DNA from: Botryosphaeria dothidea
Lineage: Eukaryota > Ascomycota > Dothideomycetes > Botryosphaeriales > Botryosphaeriaceae
Direction: 5' to 3'
DNA length: 64,000 nt
NCBI GenBank assembly: GCA_011503125.2
Contig: WWBZ02000011.1
Span: 372,001 to 436,000, forward strand
Shown: in pieces, positions 11,001 to 24,307 of the stretch
Layout: the number at the start of each line of letters is the position of its first letter
Numbering within the stretch: position 1 is the stretch's first letter
The notes under the pieces: generated by a model
What the model saw: only the letters and a program-made list of their open reading frames with translations
What the model was told of the DNA's origin: nothing
Databases searched by the model: none
Program-made: the position numbers and the translations under genes

Positions 11001-12396
11001 CTCGGCCGGCCGTAGATTCCGAAAGTATCGAAGACGGGGAAGAGAAATCGCAACATAATCTCAAATCCTGAGACTGCAGGGTGGACTTCAGGCATGACGA
11101 AAACGAACCCCTCGGTGGTGGACTCTGGACTCGAATGGATAGTAATGCGGCCTTCGACCTTGACCAGCGTCGACTGGTCGATGAGCGGTTTCGACTGTGG
11201 GTAGATCGCATAGGCCGAGTACGCGTCGGTAATCGTAGCGATGGGACGCGTCTTCTTGGTGACCTTCCTAGTTTCGTAGAATTTGACGTCACCCTTCACC
11301 ACCGGCTGCGAGCGGTTGTAGATGGTTCCCTTCTTCAGAGCCTTCTGAATTTTGCCGTACTCCTTTTCGTCCGGTGGAGTGATCACACACCAGCACCGTC
11401 TCCAAGGAGTTCCAGCTCCGAATCGAACACGGGCCCAATCTTCGTACTTGAACCTGGTTCTGTCCATGATGGATCGGATGTTGTTAAGGAAGCGGCCCTT
11501 TCCGGCAATAAGCGAACCCGTGTACGCTTCCTGCAGACTCGAATGCTCGAACATGGCAAGACGGATGCCAGCCGTCCATTGTGTGAGGGAATTCAGAGAG
11601 TTGAAGTGGAACAGGTACCGGTTATTCGCCGCCGTGGAAACGCTCAGGACGTTGTGCAGCGTCTGTCCGCTTTGGCCGTTCATAGGTAGCGATTCGATCT
11701 GTCTTGATTAGCTCGAATGCAACCCCCGAGTAATCTGCGTCACGTACCATTTTAATAGACGCGTCCGCCAGGTTGATGAAGGTGGGAACGACCTCGCCAT
11801 CCTCGCCGGCCTCGTCGAGGCGCTGGGCATCCCAAACTGAAAGCACAGTACCCACGAGCTGGGCGAATACTTCGGTCCAATTCCGGTCAGGACTAGGGCG
11901 TCCGCCTGCGGTGATGTCAGCTGCACCAGACTCGCGTGATTTTGCGGCTGGAAAGCTTACGGGCATCGAGATCGTGAAGCTTCAGAAAGTAACCCTCCTG
12001 GTAGAGCTTGTTCGAATGCGAGTTGAGGTATGTGAAAATGGGTTGCAGTTCGGGCAACGTGTCTTGGGCAACCTCCATCAACGGAGGCTGGTAGGTCTGG
12101 ACCATGGAGATGGGGCGCGAGGACGGGCGCGAGTCGGAGCGGTTGCGCTGCTGCTGGGTGGGCGAGGACTTGACGAAGTTCTCGAGGTTGTGGGAGGAGG
12201 GCGAGGGAGTGATGTTGGTAGTAGCCTGAGTCTTGGGTGAGGAAGGAGCGTTGTCGCGGGCAGGCGGGCTCGCGCGGGGCGAGGAGCCGCCGCCCCATTG
12301 TGACATGAAAGACAGGACTGCAAGGGAGTCAGCGCCTTGCGTGGCTTCCACATATAGCGATTTTTAGGTTTGGAACGTACCCCGCGGACGAGGCAT
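8036..12396 (-). CDS. Caf120/Skg3-type PH-domain protein
   Basis: Four exons (12396-12381, 12317-11961, 11905-11748, 11698-8036; introns of 63, 55 and 49 nt) give 1,397 residues. The first exon has only 16 nt and encodes MPRPR. About residues 108-225 form a first PH domain, with the conserved stretch VVPTFINLADASIKM before the last intron. A second, split PH-like domain follows (WARVRFGAGTPWRRCWCVI through FGIYGRPSRLV). Residues beyond about 480 are low complexity, and the last 250 are a Gln/Arg coiled region followed by poly-Gln/Met/Pro. In yeast the relatives Caf120 and Skg3 associate with CCR4-NOT or polarity sites; here the role is inferred from the family only. It is divergent from the BAH-PHD gene. 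Confidence 0.88.
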
Positions 12397-13482
12397 GTTC
12401 GCTGCAGCTGCTGTGCGCCAAGCAGGTGGATATCACGTATGATAGACGGGCTAGCTGGAGCAGCGCGCGCGTCGGAGCACGCGGCGGAGGGCACGAAGCG
12501 GCGTGGCGAGACAGGAGCGAGCGACGAATGGGGGAGGCGGGCGCGCAGGTTCGGAGGCGGGCGAGGTATGAAGGAGAGGGCGAAAGAGTGCGGCAGCAGA
12601 GGCTGGGCTGGGGACCGAGGACAGTAGATTATATCGGAGCGGCAGGCGGCGGTCAGGGTCAGCTTATGACGCCTGTGAAAGTGCCGGAGCCGAGCTCAGG
12701 CTGGGCTGGACTGCTGGCCGAGTGGGCTGCTGGCCGAGCGCTGCTGTTTCAGGGCGGCGCGCTCAACGGCGCACGACGGGCAGCGGACAGCTCGCGGGCT
12801 ATGTACTCTGGCTGAGGCCGGCGGATCGGACGGAAGCGAACAATAAGCCCAGCACAATGCGGCGCGCGTTCTCTTCTTGTCCTGCGAGCCGCGCGCGCCC
12901 TTTTAAGAGAATACGAGGCGTCGGCGGGCTTGCGCTGACGCATCCGGCCATGATGGAGGATTACGTCTCCGCGAGCATGCGGTGCGCGTGAGGCTTCAAC
13001 TCTTAACCTAAATTAGCATTGATTTCTCGTCCTACGGCGCCGGGGGTGGCCAGTGGTGATCGCCCGACCGGGGTGGCTGCTTCAGGGCCACAAAGAGGCT
13101 GGGAATCCTGCACAGCGATTCGGAGCAGCTGCCGCTGCGGCTGTCGCCCACGTCGCGCGCCCAGCGAACCTCCAAACACGTCTCAGCAGCAGCTGCTCGG
13201 CCTGCACCTCTTAATATCCATCGCAGACTGCGCCGACCCGTCCGCGTGCCCGTGCAGCCGCGTGCATGCGCCTGCGCCCCAGCTGCCACGCGCACGCCGC
13301 CTCCCGGTCTTCGCGCAACCACTCGACGCGCGAACGGCTGCACGAGCGAGCCTCAGCATCCAGGCACCGAGCTCCGCCGCCGCACCCACCGCCGCCTGTC
13401 GCCGCGCGACGAAGCTTCACGCCTGACCTGCCCTCCCCCAGTCTGCAGCACCGCCCGAGCTCCATCGCGCCCCGCCGTCGTC
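12397..13482. promoter_or_regulatory. Shared divergent promoter region
   Basis: About 1.1 kb lies between the start codons of the PH-domain gene (-) and the BAH-PHD gene (+). It is GC-rich, with a CT-rich stretch just before the plus-strand ATG as in many fungal 5' UTRs. No TATA box is convincing. Confidence 0.5.
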
Positions 13483-14746
13483 ATGGCCGACCCAATGCCG
13501 CCCGAGGCCAAGGTGCCGCCCAGCGAGCGCCTCTCCTCCGCCAGCACCCGCCGCGAAGACTCCCTTGGCACCGAGCAGCAGTCGCCCGCCGCCGACGACA
13601 ACCAGCCCGACAAGCTCAATGGCCCTCAGCTCGACTGGTCCAAGTTCAAGGCCACCTTCACCATCAGGCACCACGACCCGCCCAAGAAACCCCGGAGCTC
13701 CAACAAGAAGAAGCGCAAGCGCGGCCCTCCTGCCCGCCAGCCCCTCGTCCAGGAGAACGTGTTTGACAACAACCTCACCACACTATATACTGTCGAGCCC
13801 GCGAAGTGGTGGGAGGCTACCAAGAGATATCGCAAGTTCACGAGTAAGCACATCCTCAATTCCGTCTACCCCAAGGAACGGGTAACATTTTGACAGGGCG
13901 CCATTTCGATGGCGGGGTCTTAGTTGGCAACGAAAACTTTAGCCTGGGCGACACCGTATTCGTAAAGCCTGACGATGCCGAGGCCGTCGATGCTCCGCTT
14001 TCCAACTGGGTTGCGAAGGTACTGGAGGTTCGTGCGGCATCTGAAGCGCACGTATTCCTTCGGATTTTCTGGATGTACAGGCCGGAGGACATTCCTGGTG
14101 GCCGCAGGCCCTACCACGGCCGGAATGAGGTCATTGCCAGCAACACCATGCAGGTTATCGATGCCTTGACCGTCAATGGCAAGGCCAATGTGAGGTATTG
14201 GACCGAGGATGACAACAACGAGGTTTTGGACGGTGATCAGCTCTTCTGGCGTCAGACCTTCAACTGCCCCAGCGGCACTGGCTCTGGAGAGCTCTCTGTG
14301 AGCATCAGTTCCCGATACCAGCTTACGAAGCTAACCAAGTCTTACAGGAGCTCCGACAGCACTGCATCGACGAAGCGCCTTTCAATCCCGATACTCTTCT
14401 CGTCCATTGCGACTCTTGCGGCCTGTGGCTCCACGGCGAATGTCTTGAACACGAAGCTATCAGACAGGCTCATGCGGAGAATAAGCTTCCGGAGCCTATC
14501 CTCGTTCCAGCCTCTCAGAAGAGCGCCGCGACGTCTCAAGCTGAAGCGAACGGCAACGCTTCATCCCTCCACAAGTCAGAAATGGGGAAGGAGCTTGACA
14601 AGATAGATCCTGTCTTCAAGACCGAAGTAAAGACTGGCGAGGGCGAGAAGAGTCGCATCATTCTGAAGGACACCAGGGAAGAACACGAGGGAGAAGAGAT
14701 GGAAAAAGAGATCCACTGTCTGAAGTGCAAGGCTCTGATCGAATAA
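13483..14746 (+). CDS. BAH-PHD chromatin reader, candidate EPR-1 ortholog
   Basis: Exons 13483-13843, 13897-14297 and 14348-14746 (introns of 53 and 50 nt) encode 386 residues. Residues 1-90 are charged and end in a Lys/Arg-rich patch (NKKKRKRG) that could be a nuclear localisation signal. About residues 125-245 form a BAH domain (LGDTVFVKPDD, then HVFLRIFWMYRPEDI, then NEVIASNTMQVIDALTV). A PHD-like zinc cluster follows: CIDE, HCDSCGLWLHGECL, and a final CLKC just before the stop. The order BAH then PHD matches the fungal H3K27me3 reader EPR-1 of Neurospora. That function is inferred from domain order only, and the PHD is split by a Glu/Lys-rich linker. Its 3' end faces the 9.5 kb gene-free span. 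Confidence 0.82.
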
Positions 14747-17700
14747 GCGGGATGTTCAGACGACAGAGTGATGGTTCACCGGGCTACACTTCTCTTTAAG
14801 AGGCATCGGGTTGTTGCGCCTCTGTGTATTTGCTTTCCTTCACCTGGTCACGACATGGGTTTCGGGATGAATCCAATTCAAGCGAGGCGTTAAAAGGCTG
14901 AGTGAGCGTGACGAAGCGGTTAGGGGAAAAGCTATTATTCGGACAGGGGGGTGTGCTTTTGGTCTTTGGTGGTTCCGACAAAAATTAGCGGGAATCTTAG
15001 GCGCAAGAGAGGATCAGTTGAGCTCTCGGGAGCCTGGACATATACGGAACAGAGCCGATTCGTCGATAGAACGAGGGCAAGTTAAAGGATTTGTTAGGTG
15101 TACAGCACAAGGATACGAATTCAATCAGCGACATGTTTGAACAATGGGCCAGACTAGCTGACCCTCTTTTTCTTCCCTTTCATCATTTTCCTCTCCGATA
15201 TGACACCCTATTCGTTGCACATGCATGCATGGCCACAACGGCCCCAGACTTCACGCCTAGCAACACCAAACTCAAAATCAGGACTTCCGATGATGCAAGA
15301 AGCGGGCGCGGGGACGGCGCGGGGAGGCAGGGATGAAGTCAGATTATCCTCAGTCGCACATCCCGGCACGATTCCCCACTTGGCACACGCAACACCGCCT
15401 CTTTTCTTGGATGCCTTCTTGGGGAAGGACAACGTGTCAATCCTCTCGAGGGCGACGAGAAAAAAAAAATGTCCGACGCACCCCAGCTTTCCTTTTGCTC
15501 CACCGTCGCCCCAGCCTTCTTGTGTTTGCCCGCTTGCCTGCGCCGCGAACAGGGAAAGGCAGCAGCCGGATCGCCCGTTGATGGGCTGTCAATTGCCTCC
15601 ACCCGGCTCGATTCCCGGTTTTTCGCCCTTCTCCCGCAGCAGTCTAAATTTGTCGTGGCGCCCAGGCAAATGTTTCCGTCGTGGCGCGTTTAGCCAAGCC
15701 GCTGGATGAGGAGCGGGAATCGGCACGCAGCATCCAAAGAGCAATCCTTCGCGGCCATGCGGCAGGAGTCTGGGCATTATTACTGATGAGAGAGACAAAA
15801 AGGACGCGTAACTCACTCGCTGACAAACATCTGACTACCCTGCTACTTGCTGCTCCGGGGTAGCTTCTGTCTCGATTCTGCACCAAGGATGGAATTAAGG
15901 CGCGCGATGACAGAGATAAAAAAAGCCTCAACGACCTAAGGCGAGCTAGCCAGGCCTCTGACGTCGCCGATCCGCTCGAAACGTAGACCAGAGAAAAAGA
16001 CATCGCCAAGGATTATCGTTGGCATCACCGTCTCGACACCAAGAGCGCCCCAATAGCCTGCGCCTCAAAAGAAATGAAAGAGCTGTCGGCGAACTTACTC
16101 AGGTTCATCGATTTTCCAGCCAACCTGGCCGCGACCCGCCCCATGTCCAGCCGGGATCCCTGCGCAGCTGACGGGGGACGACAGAAGGACCGCGGACGGG
16201 TAATATGGTGGTGTTGTCCGGACCAAGCTAGGCAGCTAAGCTCCCATCCCCCATTTCCGGCCTGACCCGTTGCTCGCCCACGCCATTCCCAAACCCGCTG
16301 ATCTGGATGCGTCAAAAACAAAGAGGCGTGAGCTGGCGCGACGGGCGCGCATGACGTGTGCTGATCGTCTCATTGGCTGCGTTGCCTTCTCCTGTCGATC
16401 GATTGCGTGCAGAGCGACGAAACGGTCGACGTCTACCAGTGAGTGACGATGATGACAGCGCAGAGAGGGTGATGTGTTGGATCGCATGACTTTTTCCGCC
16501 CTTTCCCTCCTCCTCTTTCCGAGCCCGAGTACGACTACGAGTATTTCGCAATGAATAAGACCTGCACGCTCAAGCCGGGCATTCTTCGCAACGAGATGTG
16601 TATGCGAGATGAATGTGGTGATGATGCTCGCCACGCGATGCTCGTGAGAGCCAAGCAAATCTCCGGCCGTTCCGCCACGGCAACGAAAGGGCTGAGTGAG
16701 AGATATATGATCAACGCGGGGTGCATCCGGTCGGTGGATCGGACTGATAGGATGTGAAGCCTGAGCAAAAGACCGAGGTTTTCGTGCAAGGTCGGTCTGT
16801 GGGATACAGCGAGGAAGACATGGTCGGCTGCATTGAAAGTCCGGTCGGCTCTTCCGTGTGTCCGAGCATTTGCTTTCTCATCCTTTACGGTTCCGGCTAT
16901 TTTGATGTCTCGACATATACCAAAGACTGGGGTTGTCCGGTATTGCAATGCGAGGGCAAGCATTCAACTGCATGAATGCCCATTGTCTCCCTGGTACGGA
17001 CACTCCGAAACAAGGACGTGAAAAACCTGACTCTTTGTAGTCAATCAGCGCTCTCGGCAGAGGTTAATTTAAGGTGAGTCAACTAAAAGTAAACTTTCTT
17101 TAGCATCCTACTCCTTAATATTACCACCCAGCCTTGTCGCTTTCACTTCTCAATTGCGTTTCGAATCGACCGTCCGGATTCACTCTTCTGGAAAGTACCG
17201 TCAACGCAAGAGCGAGACAGGAGGAAAACAAGGAAATGTACCCTCACGTTACTCGAGCCCAGCGATATAGCTCAAAGCGAATATGGAACTCTGGGAGTGT
17301 GGCTGTAGGCAATAATACGAAAGTCAAGGAGACGCGAAGGCGGCTCTATGATGAATGCCAATCTCGCTGGCGCCGAAGTCAAGAGAAACAGGAAATTTCA
17401 AATACCCCGGCCCAAAGAGCAGGAGCCTGCAATGCGAGGGGGGTTTTTGGAAAAGACTTCAAGAGAAGCAACTGCACTGGAACCGGGGGAACCTCTTTCA
17501 GGGAGTGCATCGAGACGGCCTTGGCATTACGACCGAATATCCGCTTAAACTTTCGACAAGCCTCTTCCAATCTCTACTTACAAAATCGACCTTATAATTC
17601 GTCCCAAGTATCTTCGTTTCGTGCTCGTTCGGCGATGGTAGGGAGCCCACATGCTCCACATTGCAGCCCGACATATAGAGACCACGTCAGTCCTTATACT

Positions 17701-20239
17701 AGAAAGCACCCCGGAGCTTACTTCCACATCTTCTCCGGACCGGGTAGACACAATGCTGGCCCTGTGGAACGAGGCCCGGTCCGTCCCGTGAATCAGTCGG
17801 TCGTCACAGGCAGACACGAATAGCAACCGTCCCATGATTATCACACCGGCTTCCCAGGGCGCCGTTCCCCGGAGCATGAAACCATGCGGCCTCACCATTA
17901 ACATGTCCAATAGCACCCACCCATGCACTCACCGCACCTCCCCTATTCCCCCGAGCCCTCCAACTTCGAACGTAGTCGGCAAAACGGGTGCCTCCTTCCG
18001 CCTCTTCTATCAGTGCTTTCCTGAGACGGGCATTGAAATAAGAAGACGCACACACAGGCAATACACACATACCCACCGAGTGGGCTACAAGGTATAGCGT
18101 GTTCCAGCCGACTTGTTGCGTGCAGCCGACACCATTGGCGAAACTCACCGCACATCCTCTCGTACGGTGTGGTCTTCGCCTCTTCGTCGCCCACTCTTGC
18201 CAAGGGCTAGACGTCACATTTCTCCTACGCACAGCCGCCCCCCACTACCGCTGCCGAATATATCCAAAGCACGTTCCCTCTCCACTCCCCTTTTTGGGAC
18301 GGATCGCTGTCGGAAAGCCCTATGTAGACATCCAATCAAGCCTGTTCTGAACAGCACCTCGTCCATTTTTGGAAATGCCACGCCCAAACGGGAAAAACTG
18401 GCGTGTGCGCTCGCTGAGAGACATGTCTCTGCGAAGTTCTAAGCGGGCAAAGCAGCACGGCTGGCAGTTTCTTCGCTTCGCTTTCGATTTCAATTCCGCT
18501 AAACGGTCCCAGAAGCATGGACGCAGGATATAGAAAAGGCACGTCGGCTAAAATGCATACACCAGAAACAGAGGGCTCGTCCAATCCCGACGGAAAGGTC
18601 TATCAAGTCGGATCTTGCCCCGACGCCGATCATATGGCGTCGACACGGTTCCAGACGTTATAGCCCTGGTTCGTTATTCCCCATCCCCTGACATGTGGGT
18701 TGGCGCGCCTAGCATCACCGTCGCTCACGTCCGACGCATCATCGTCCGACTTTCCGGGACTTCGAACCAATACCCGCAGTTCATCCTGGAAACGAGCAGT
18801 GCTCTGCTATAGCATTGTCCTCGCGAGCTTTGCCCATCCAGCGGAGCGCTAAATCCGATGGTTAGTCCCGAACGCGAAGATCGGATCATGGCTGTCACGA
18901 GCAGTTGAAGTTTCGTCCGTACGCAGGCGGCCGCATGTTTTCGGCGACAAAGCGATTCGAACGACTGCTCCCACTCCCATCGCACTCCCGACACGCCATT
19001 CGTGCGGCCTGCGCATGGCAGCGTCGGAACTAGGGCGAGCTAACCATCGGCTACAGCTCGCACCCCACCAGAGAGTTCCTTCTCGAACACGCTCCCCAGA
19101 TCAGCAAAACCCCGACGCCTGTCGCGAGGGGAAAAAAAGAAGCATCGACGTCGAGAAATCTATAGCGCCGATCTTATGCACCCGAGCTATATGGCCCTCC
19201 TCCTCCCTTCCAATCGGCATTCTCCTATGTGCTTCACCACCACCCGTGCCCGCAAAACGCTTAAGAGCACGCAATTATAGCACGAAAACGCAACGTCCGC
19301 GTTTTCACTGGCCCCCCCTTGCCGCCGATCATAGATGGGTGGGCAAAGACGGCGTATTTTTTCCTACCCCCCCCCCGTCTGGAACGTCGTGGCTGCGGCG
19401 CAGCGATAATCAACACCAACCCCCCCTCGAGCATCAGTGATAAGATATTAACTCACTACGGCAAAGAGCGGCGGTGGCTTGCTGCCGATCAACGGCCAAC
19501 ATCGGCAAGTTGCTTTTTTTTTTCTATCGAAGGATCGGAGGGACCGGTTTGGTGGGTGTGCTATCTTTTGGCCCCCGGCCCCCTTGCGATATCATCGACG
19601 CCGCGTAGTTCCGGTACGCGCGCAGCGTGGGTAAGGCTGGATCGTCGGAAATAAGAGCACGTGGTCATGTGGTCTGGGAGGTGGGAATATTGCTTGCTAT
19701 GCTGGGGAGGGTGATATGCCAGGGGAGAGGGGTCTGGTGGACTGGTCGCGGCTCTACGCGGCGTGTGTGGGGAGGGTTGATGCGGAGAGGCTCCAAGAGG
19801 AAGGGTATTATTTCGAGCACCCTGCTGATCTTCTCCCCAGGAAAGGTCTGGAAGAGCCTGTGTTGAACTGCATGAATTTCCCAGCATACGCAAAGGTCTC
19901 CCATTCCCTCCGCATAGACCCAAGAATCCCACCACACAGACGACGTCGACGCAAAAGACACAGCATCAATGCGTGCCTGACCAGCTACATCAAGGCACGG
20001 GATGCACCGTTAGGCCAGGACCGCACAGGGCAGACGGGGATATGGGCTGTAGGGCCTCACTTCCCTTCTCCAACGGCCATCAACGGTCCAGACCCCTCCC
20101 CTTCCGCGCATCAAACAAATCCAACGGCACAGAACGGGCTGACCGGTAGAAGTGGAGACCTCAATTGATGCACGCGGGAGCGACGTTGGCAACCCGCGCA
20201 TGATGGATGATGGAGATCTCTTGCATTCCCCGATGTGGA

Positions 20240-20261
20240 GAAGAAGAAGAAGAAGAAGAAG
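20240..20261. repeat. GAA trinucleotide microsatellite
   Basis: About seven uninterrupted GAA units. Confidence 0.85.
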
Positions 20262-20630
20262 GGCCACAGTCGAACACACAGAAGGAAGATCCAACAAACA
20301 CACTTGGCGAGATAGAAGGAAATAGAACTCCCATTTTCTGTTGCATATGCGGCTAAGGCGTTCGAGGGCTCGGAATCTTCATGCAAATGCATGCACGCAT
20401 ATGTATGCACGCTGCAGCCTCGCGGTTAAGCGCGCATCCCTTCCCGCCGGGAATAACACGCGTCGAAGATCCGGGCGCTCCGCATTTTGTGGGTAACGAC
20501 CCCTGCCCCCGTTCTGGACGCGAGCGAAGCAAAGCAGCGGGCGGCGGCGGTAAGGCCGGGGAAGTGGAGAGAGATGCGTGGTAGGGCAGACAGCGCAGGG
20601 ATGCAGGGGGTTGGGCATATGCATATACAA

Positions 20631-20645
20631 GACGACGACGACGAC
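20631..20645. repeat. GAC trinucleotide microsatellite
   Basis: Five GAC units. Confidence 0.8.
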
Positions 20646-21283
20646 AACCAACAACAGGGCAGTGAAACGAACGAGAGCAGGCATGTGACGGCCGACATCG
20701 TACGTTCTTCTGCTGCGGATGTTCGTGCGCGGGCTGGGGAAAGCCAGCCAAGCGAAGAGAGGGAGAAGTGAAGGATGGGAAGGATTATTGGGCGCACGCG
20801 GGCCGCAAGCCGGTGCACACAAGCCATACTTCCGCATCGACGGCCACGGATCAGGGCGCGCTCACCTGGCGGCAGCGCTCGAGCGGCACGGCGCGAGGAG
20901 GTGGAAGCACGGGTAAGCGGCTGCTCGTTGTCCATAATGCTCGATACGTCATGGCATGAGAATGCCGATTCGAGAAAAAAATTGCTGACCCACTGCGGTG
21001 GCCTATCGACTCGCAATGATTGACATTGAGAGATGTGTTGCAACCTCTCTCACGCACACAGCCCACCGACATATTGTGCTCCACCTCACGGCGAGAGACT
21101 GCGCCACACGCTGGCTTGAGACCGACATCTCCACCGTTCGCTCCAATCTCCGATCTCTCTGCTGTACTCCGAGGGCCCAAGAGGTGGAGAAGGCGGAGAT
21201 AGACACGGCGAGACTCAAGACAGAGGCAGTAGCGGCGTGATATCTGCATACGATGGCACAATAATCAGAGTGCGCCTCGTCAC

Positions 21284-21304
21284 GGTGGTGGTGGTGGTGG
21301 TGGT
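21284..21304. repeat. GGT trinucleotide microsatellite
   Basis: Seven GGT units. Confidence 0.85.
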
Positions 21305-24300
21305 TAGGCGGGAGTTGGTCGTCACACCGCCAGCCCAACGTGCGCGTATCGTGGAATTAATTACCCGTATGCCTTTGCACAAGCCGGAAATACAGCGCAG
21401 AGAGAAGGTCCAAAAAGCGTGCACACCACAAGCATCAAGAAAAAAAAAAAGTAAAAAGTGTGTAGGCCCGACACGCCACTGGGACCATTACTCCAGCCAT
21501 CCCGGTTTCCCCGGCCACACACCAGCGAGCCCGAAACGAACCAACAAGGGCCCGATTAATTTCGCTCGGAAGGCGCGGGCGGGAGCTGCCGTCGCGCCGG
21601 TGCGCGCGTCCATATCTCGGGGTCTCTCTTTCATCAACTCCTCTTGGCTCTCTGTGGCTTGTGGATTTCACGACGCACGAGCGCCCGCCCGACAAGCTTC
21701 CCACATCCCCGGGAAAGGACACGCGCTATCGAAAGCGGCGCTGCGAGAAGATCGACAGGGACGAAAGGGTCAAGAAGCGAGGTGCGATGCCGCGCTACCG
21801 GAAAGGGAATGGCATGAGGATGTGGAGAGAGAGAAAGAGATGTGAGACAGATTGAGGAAACAAGGCCAATTGGAGCCTAGCGCTCAGGGCTCTGTGCTCC
21901 AGCGGAAAAGGCGAGAGATGCACCCGCGATGGGCGGGGGTGCGCGACGGCGGGTTTGAGGAGAGAGATAGCTGGGCGAGGTCTTGAATCGGCGATGTAAG
22001 ACACGGGCAGGCGACGATCGTGTATAGCGTAAATCAAGAGGGGAGGCTAGGCGGACCGGGGAAGGGAGGGAGCGAAGAGCGGCAGTGGCCGCGAGGGTCG
22101 AGAGGGCGTGGGATGGCGAGAGCGAGAACGGGCAGCGGGCTGGCCCATCACCTCGAAAGGTGCAGTCGTGCAGGCACACACGCACGCAGTCTTACAGCAA
22201 ACCCGGTAGCGAGCGAGACACGGCGCCGGCCAGAGAGCGCAACCAGCTGGTGTTGGGCGGTGCCCATGGCCGAGTCTGTGCCCGGGGGCGCTCGTGCATG
22301 GGGAAGAGTGAAAAAGATACGAGTTGCTGGCCCCCTTGTGCCCGCTCTCTCCAAAGCTGTCGTCAGAAAACCCCCGAGTCGTTCGCGTCGACGGTAGCGC
22401 AGCGGCTAGCAGCCTTAGGAGGCAACAATCAGCTCTGTCTTGACTCGAGCATCATGGGGAACAGAAGACGCCCAATCTCGCTTTCTCCCCTCCCGCGCCT
22501 CGCCCTCAGTCCAGCATGCACGGCTGTCGGCGTCATCTCCGTCGCCGGAGCGGAGGCACTTCAGGACCCAACCTGCAGTCGCCCATTCGCTGCTCAAAGA
22601 GACCAATTCTCTCCAATCCAAGAGCCCTCGGAGACAGCGCCGACGTGCCCCGAGATTGCAAACCGAGGAGAGAGAGCGACAGTGATGAGAGCGAGAGTGA
22701 GCAAGGGCGGAAATCATTCCTCGATAACGCGGAGCAAAGAACAGACCGCGCAGGAGGGACATCCTCTGCCACCCCCCCCCCCGGTTTTCCGGAGCCGTGA
22801 ATAGAAACCCACCACACCACTCTCATCATCGTCGCAACACCTTCCGCACCCCTTATGACGTAGTCACCGTGAGCCCCGGGCGTGTGCGTCTTGCTGATGC
22901 CTAGAGAAAATCACCAACAACGACAGAGCGCATGCCCACCCCCCTTGCTGGGTGCGTTGCCTGCTGTCCCTGCCGTAGCGCCGCAGTAAGCCCGCACCAA
23001 CACTGCTCAGCCCAGAGACAATCAAACAAAGGAAAAAGGAAATTTCTGTGGATATGCATCTCTGAAACCAGTGAAGGCCCTTCGGCCCTCCCCTTGGCCC
23101 CACGTGCAACGTGCGTCGCGCTAGCCTTGCAAACGGGCACTATGGGAAAGAGGGAACAAAGAGAAAACCCCGTTTGGCAGATCAAGAGGCAGATGAAACG
23201 CAAACAGCCACATTGGTGGAACCGAAAATATGTAAGGGATAGAGTGAGAAGGATGTGCGCATTAAACCCTGCATTGGCTTTCTTTCTCCATCTTCGTCCC
23301 TTGAGACTCGTCTCTTCTCTATGTACAGCGTCCGCTCACAGTCATTATCCTCGCAGCAGCCCGCACATTACGACATCGACGCGGAAAGGAATGGCAACCA
23401 TATGATAAGGAAATAGTGGCGTATCGATATAGCAACACATAGCAGGAAACATGGAGATGACGCAGTACCGAACACACACGGACACACCACATACACACTG
23501 ACGCGCACACAAAGCTTAGGGGAAAACAGAACGCTCCGATATTATGCACAAACCAGAATATGCCACCTCTCATGACGCTTTCGCCTACAAAGCACCACCC
23601 AATGTCTACCATCTGATGGCTGGGTACTTCCGACGATAAGCTAGCCACCCAAATAAATGTAACATTGAACACGATAACGGAAGATGCCCGCCCATTGGTG
23701 GCTTCTGGTCGTTTTCCCAGAAGCAGACACGAGTACGCGCGGCTCTTTCCATCTCCTCTTTCACTGGCTCTTAACATTCGTCACGTCTTCAAGGGTATCG
23801 GCTGCCCTTGTGACGTCACGACCGAAGGCCCTGCCGACATACATCCCAGCATGTCAAACGTGCGGCTGACCTGATGATACGAGATAAAGCGCATAGTATA
23901 ACTTTGACCCCGGCCTTGGAGAACAGCCAGCCGCGGCAAAGTCGAGGAGTCTTGGTGATGGGACAAAAGGAAGCTCTCGGTGCGGAGCTCGGTTTCCGCA
24001 TCAAAGAGAAATTCAGGAGATGCAAAGTGACAGATAAAAGGCCGTCTCGTCGTTCGGATTTAGTGGATATGTTGTCCGTGTCTGATGCTCGCGCAAGGGG
24101 TATCTTGGTAAATGAGGGTTTGCCGCTGGCTGTATTTCTTGTCCTAGCGCAGGCGAGGTCGATGGAGAGGTGTTAGGAGAATATGTGATGAGACGTCGGG
24201 TCAATGTGTTGGTTCCGTTCGTTGGGTCAGCCGTCCGATGCATGGGCGTTGAGTTAATTGTGGGCAAAAGTCAGCAGTAAAAGGTTTGGTCATCGCCGAG

Positions 24301-24307
24301 TCTGGTC

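Larger units (their letters stand above)
14747..24307. other. 9.5 kb gene-poor span between converging genes
   Basis: No frame on either strand shows protein-family character; the longest open frames (up to about 240 codons, for example around 17134-17823 and 22085-22804) have random-looking composition. It contains several trinucleotide microsatellites, homopolymer runs and strand-asymmetric purine blocks (about 21690-22140). Both flanking genes point into it, so it is not needed as their promoter. No tRNA or retroelement motif was found. It could hold a long noncoding RNA or a fast-evolving gene. Confidence 0.5.

Noticed and set aside
17134..17823. 229-codon plus-strand frame in the gene desert
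   Set aside because: Composition is random-like, there is no domain, and flanking sequence gives no matching exon. Kept only as part of the desert finding.
22390..22430. tRNA A-box-like TAGCGCAGCGG
   Set aside because: No D-stem pairing, no B-box within 80 bases and no acceptor stem.
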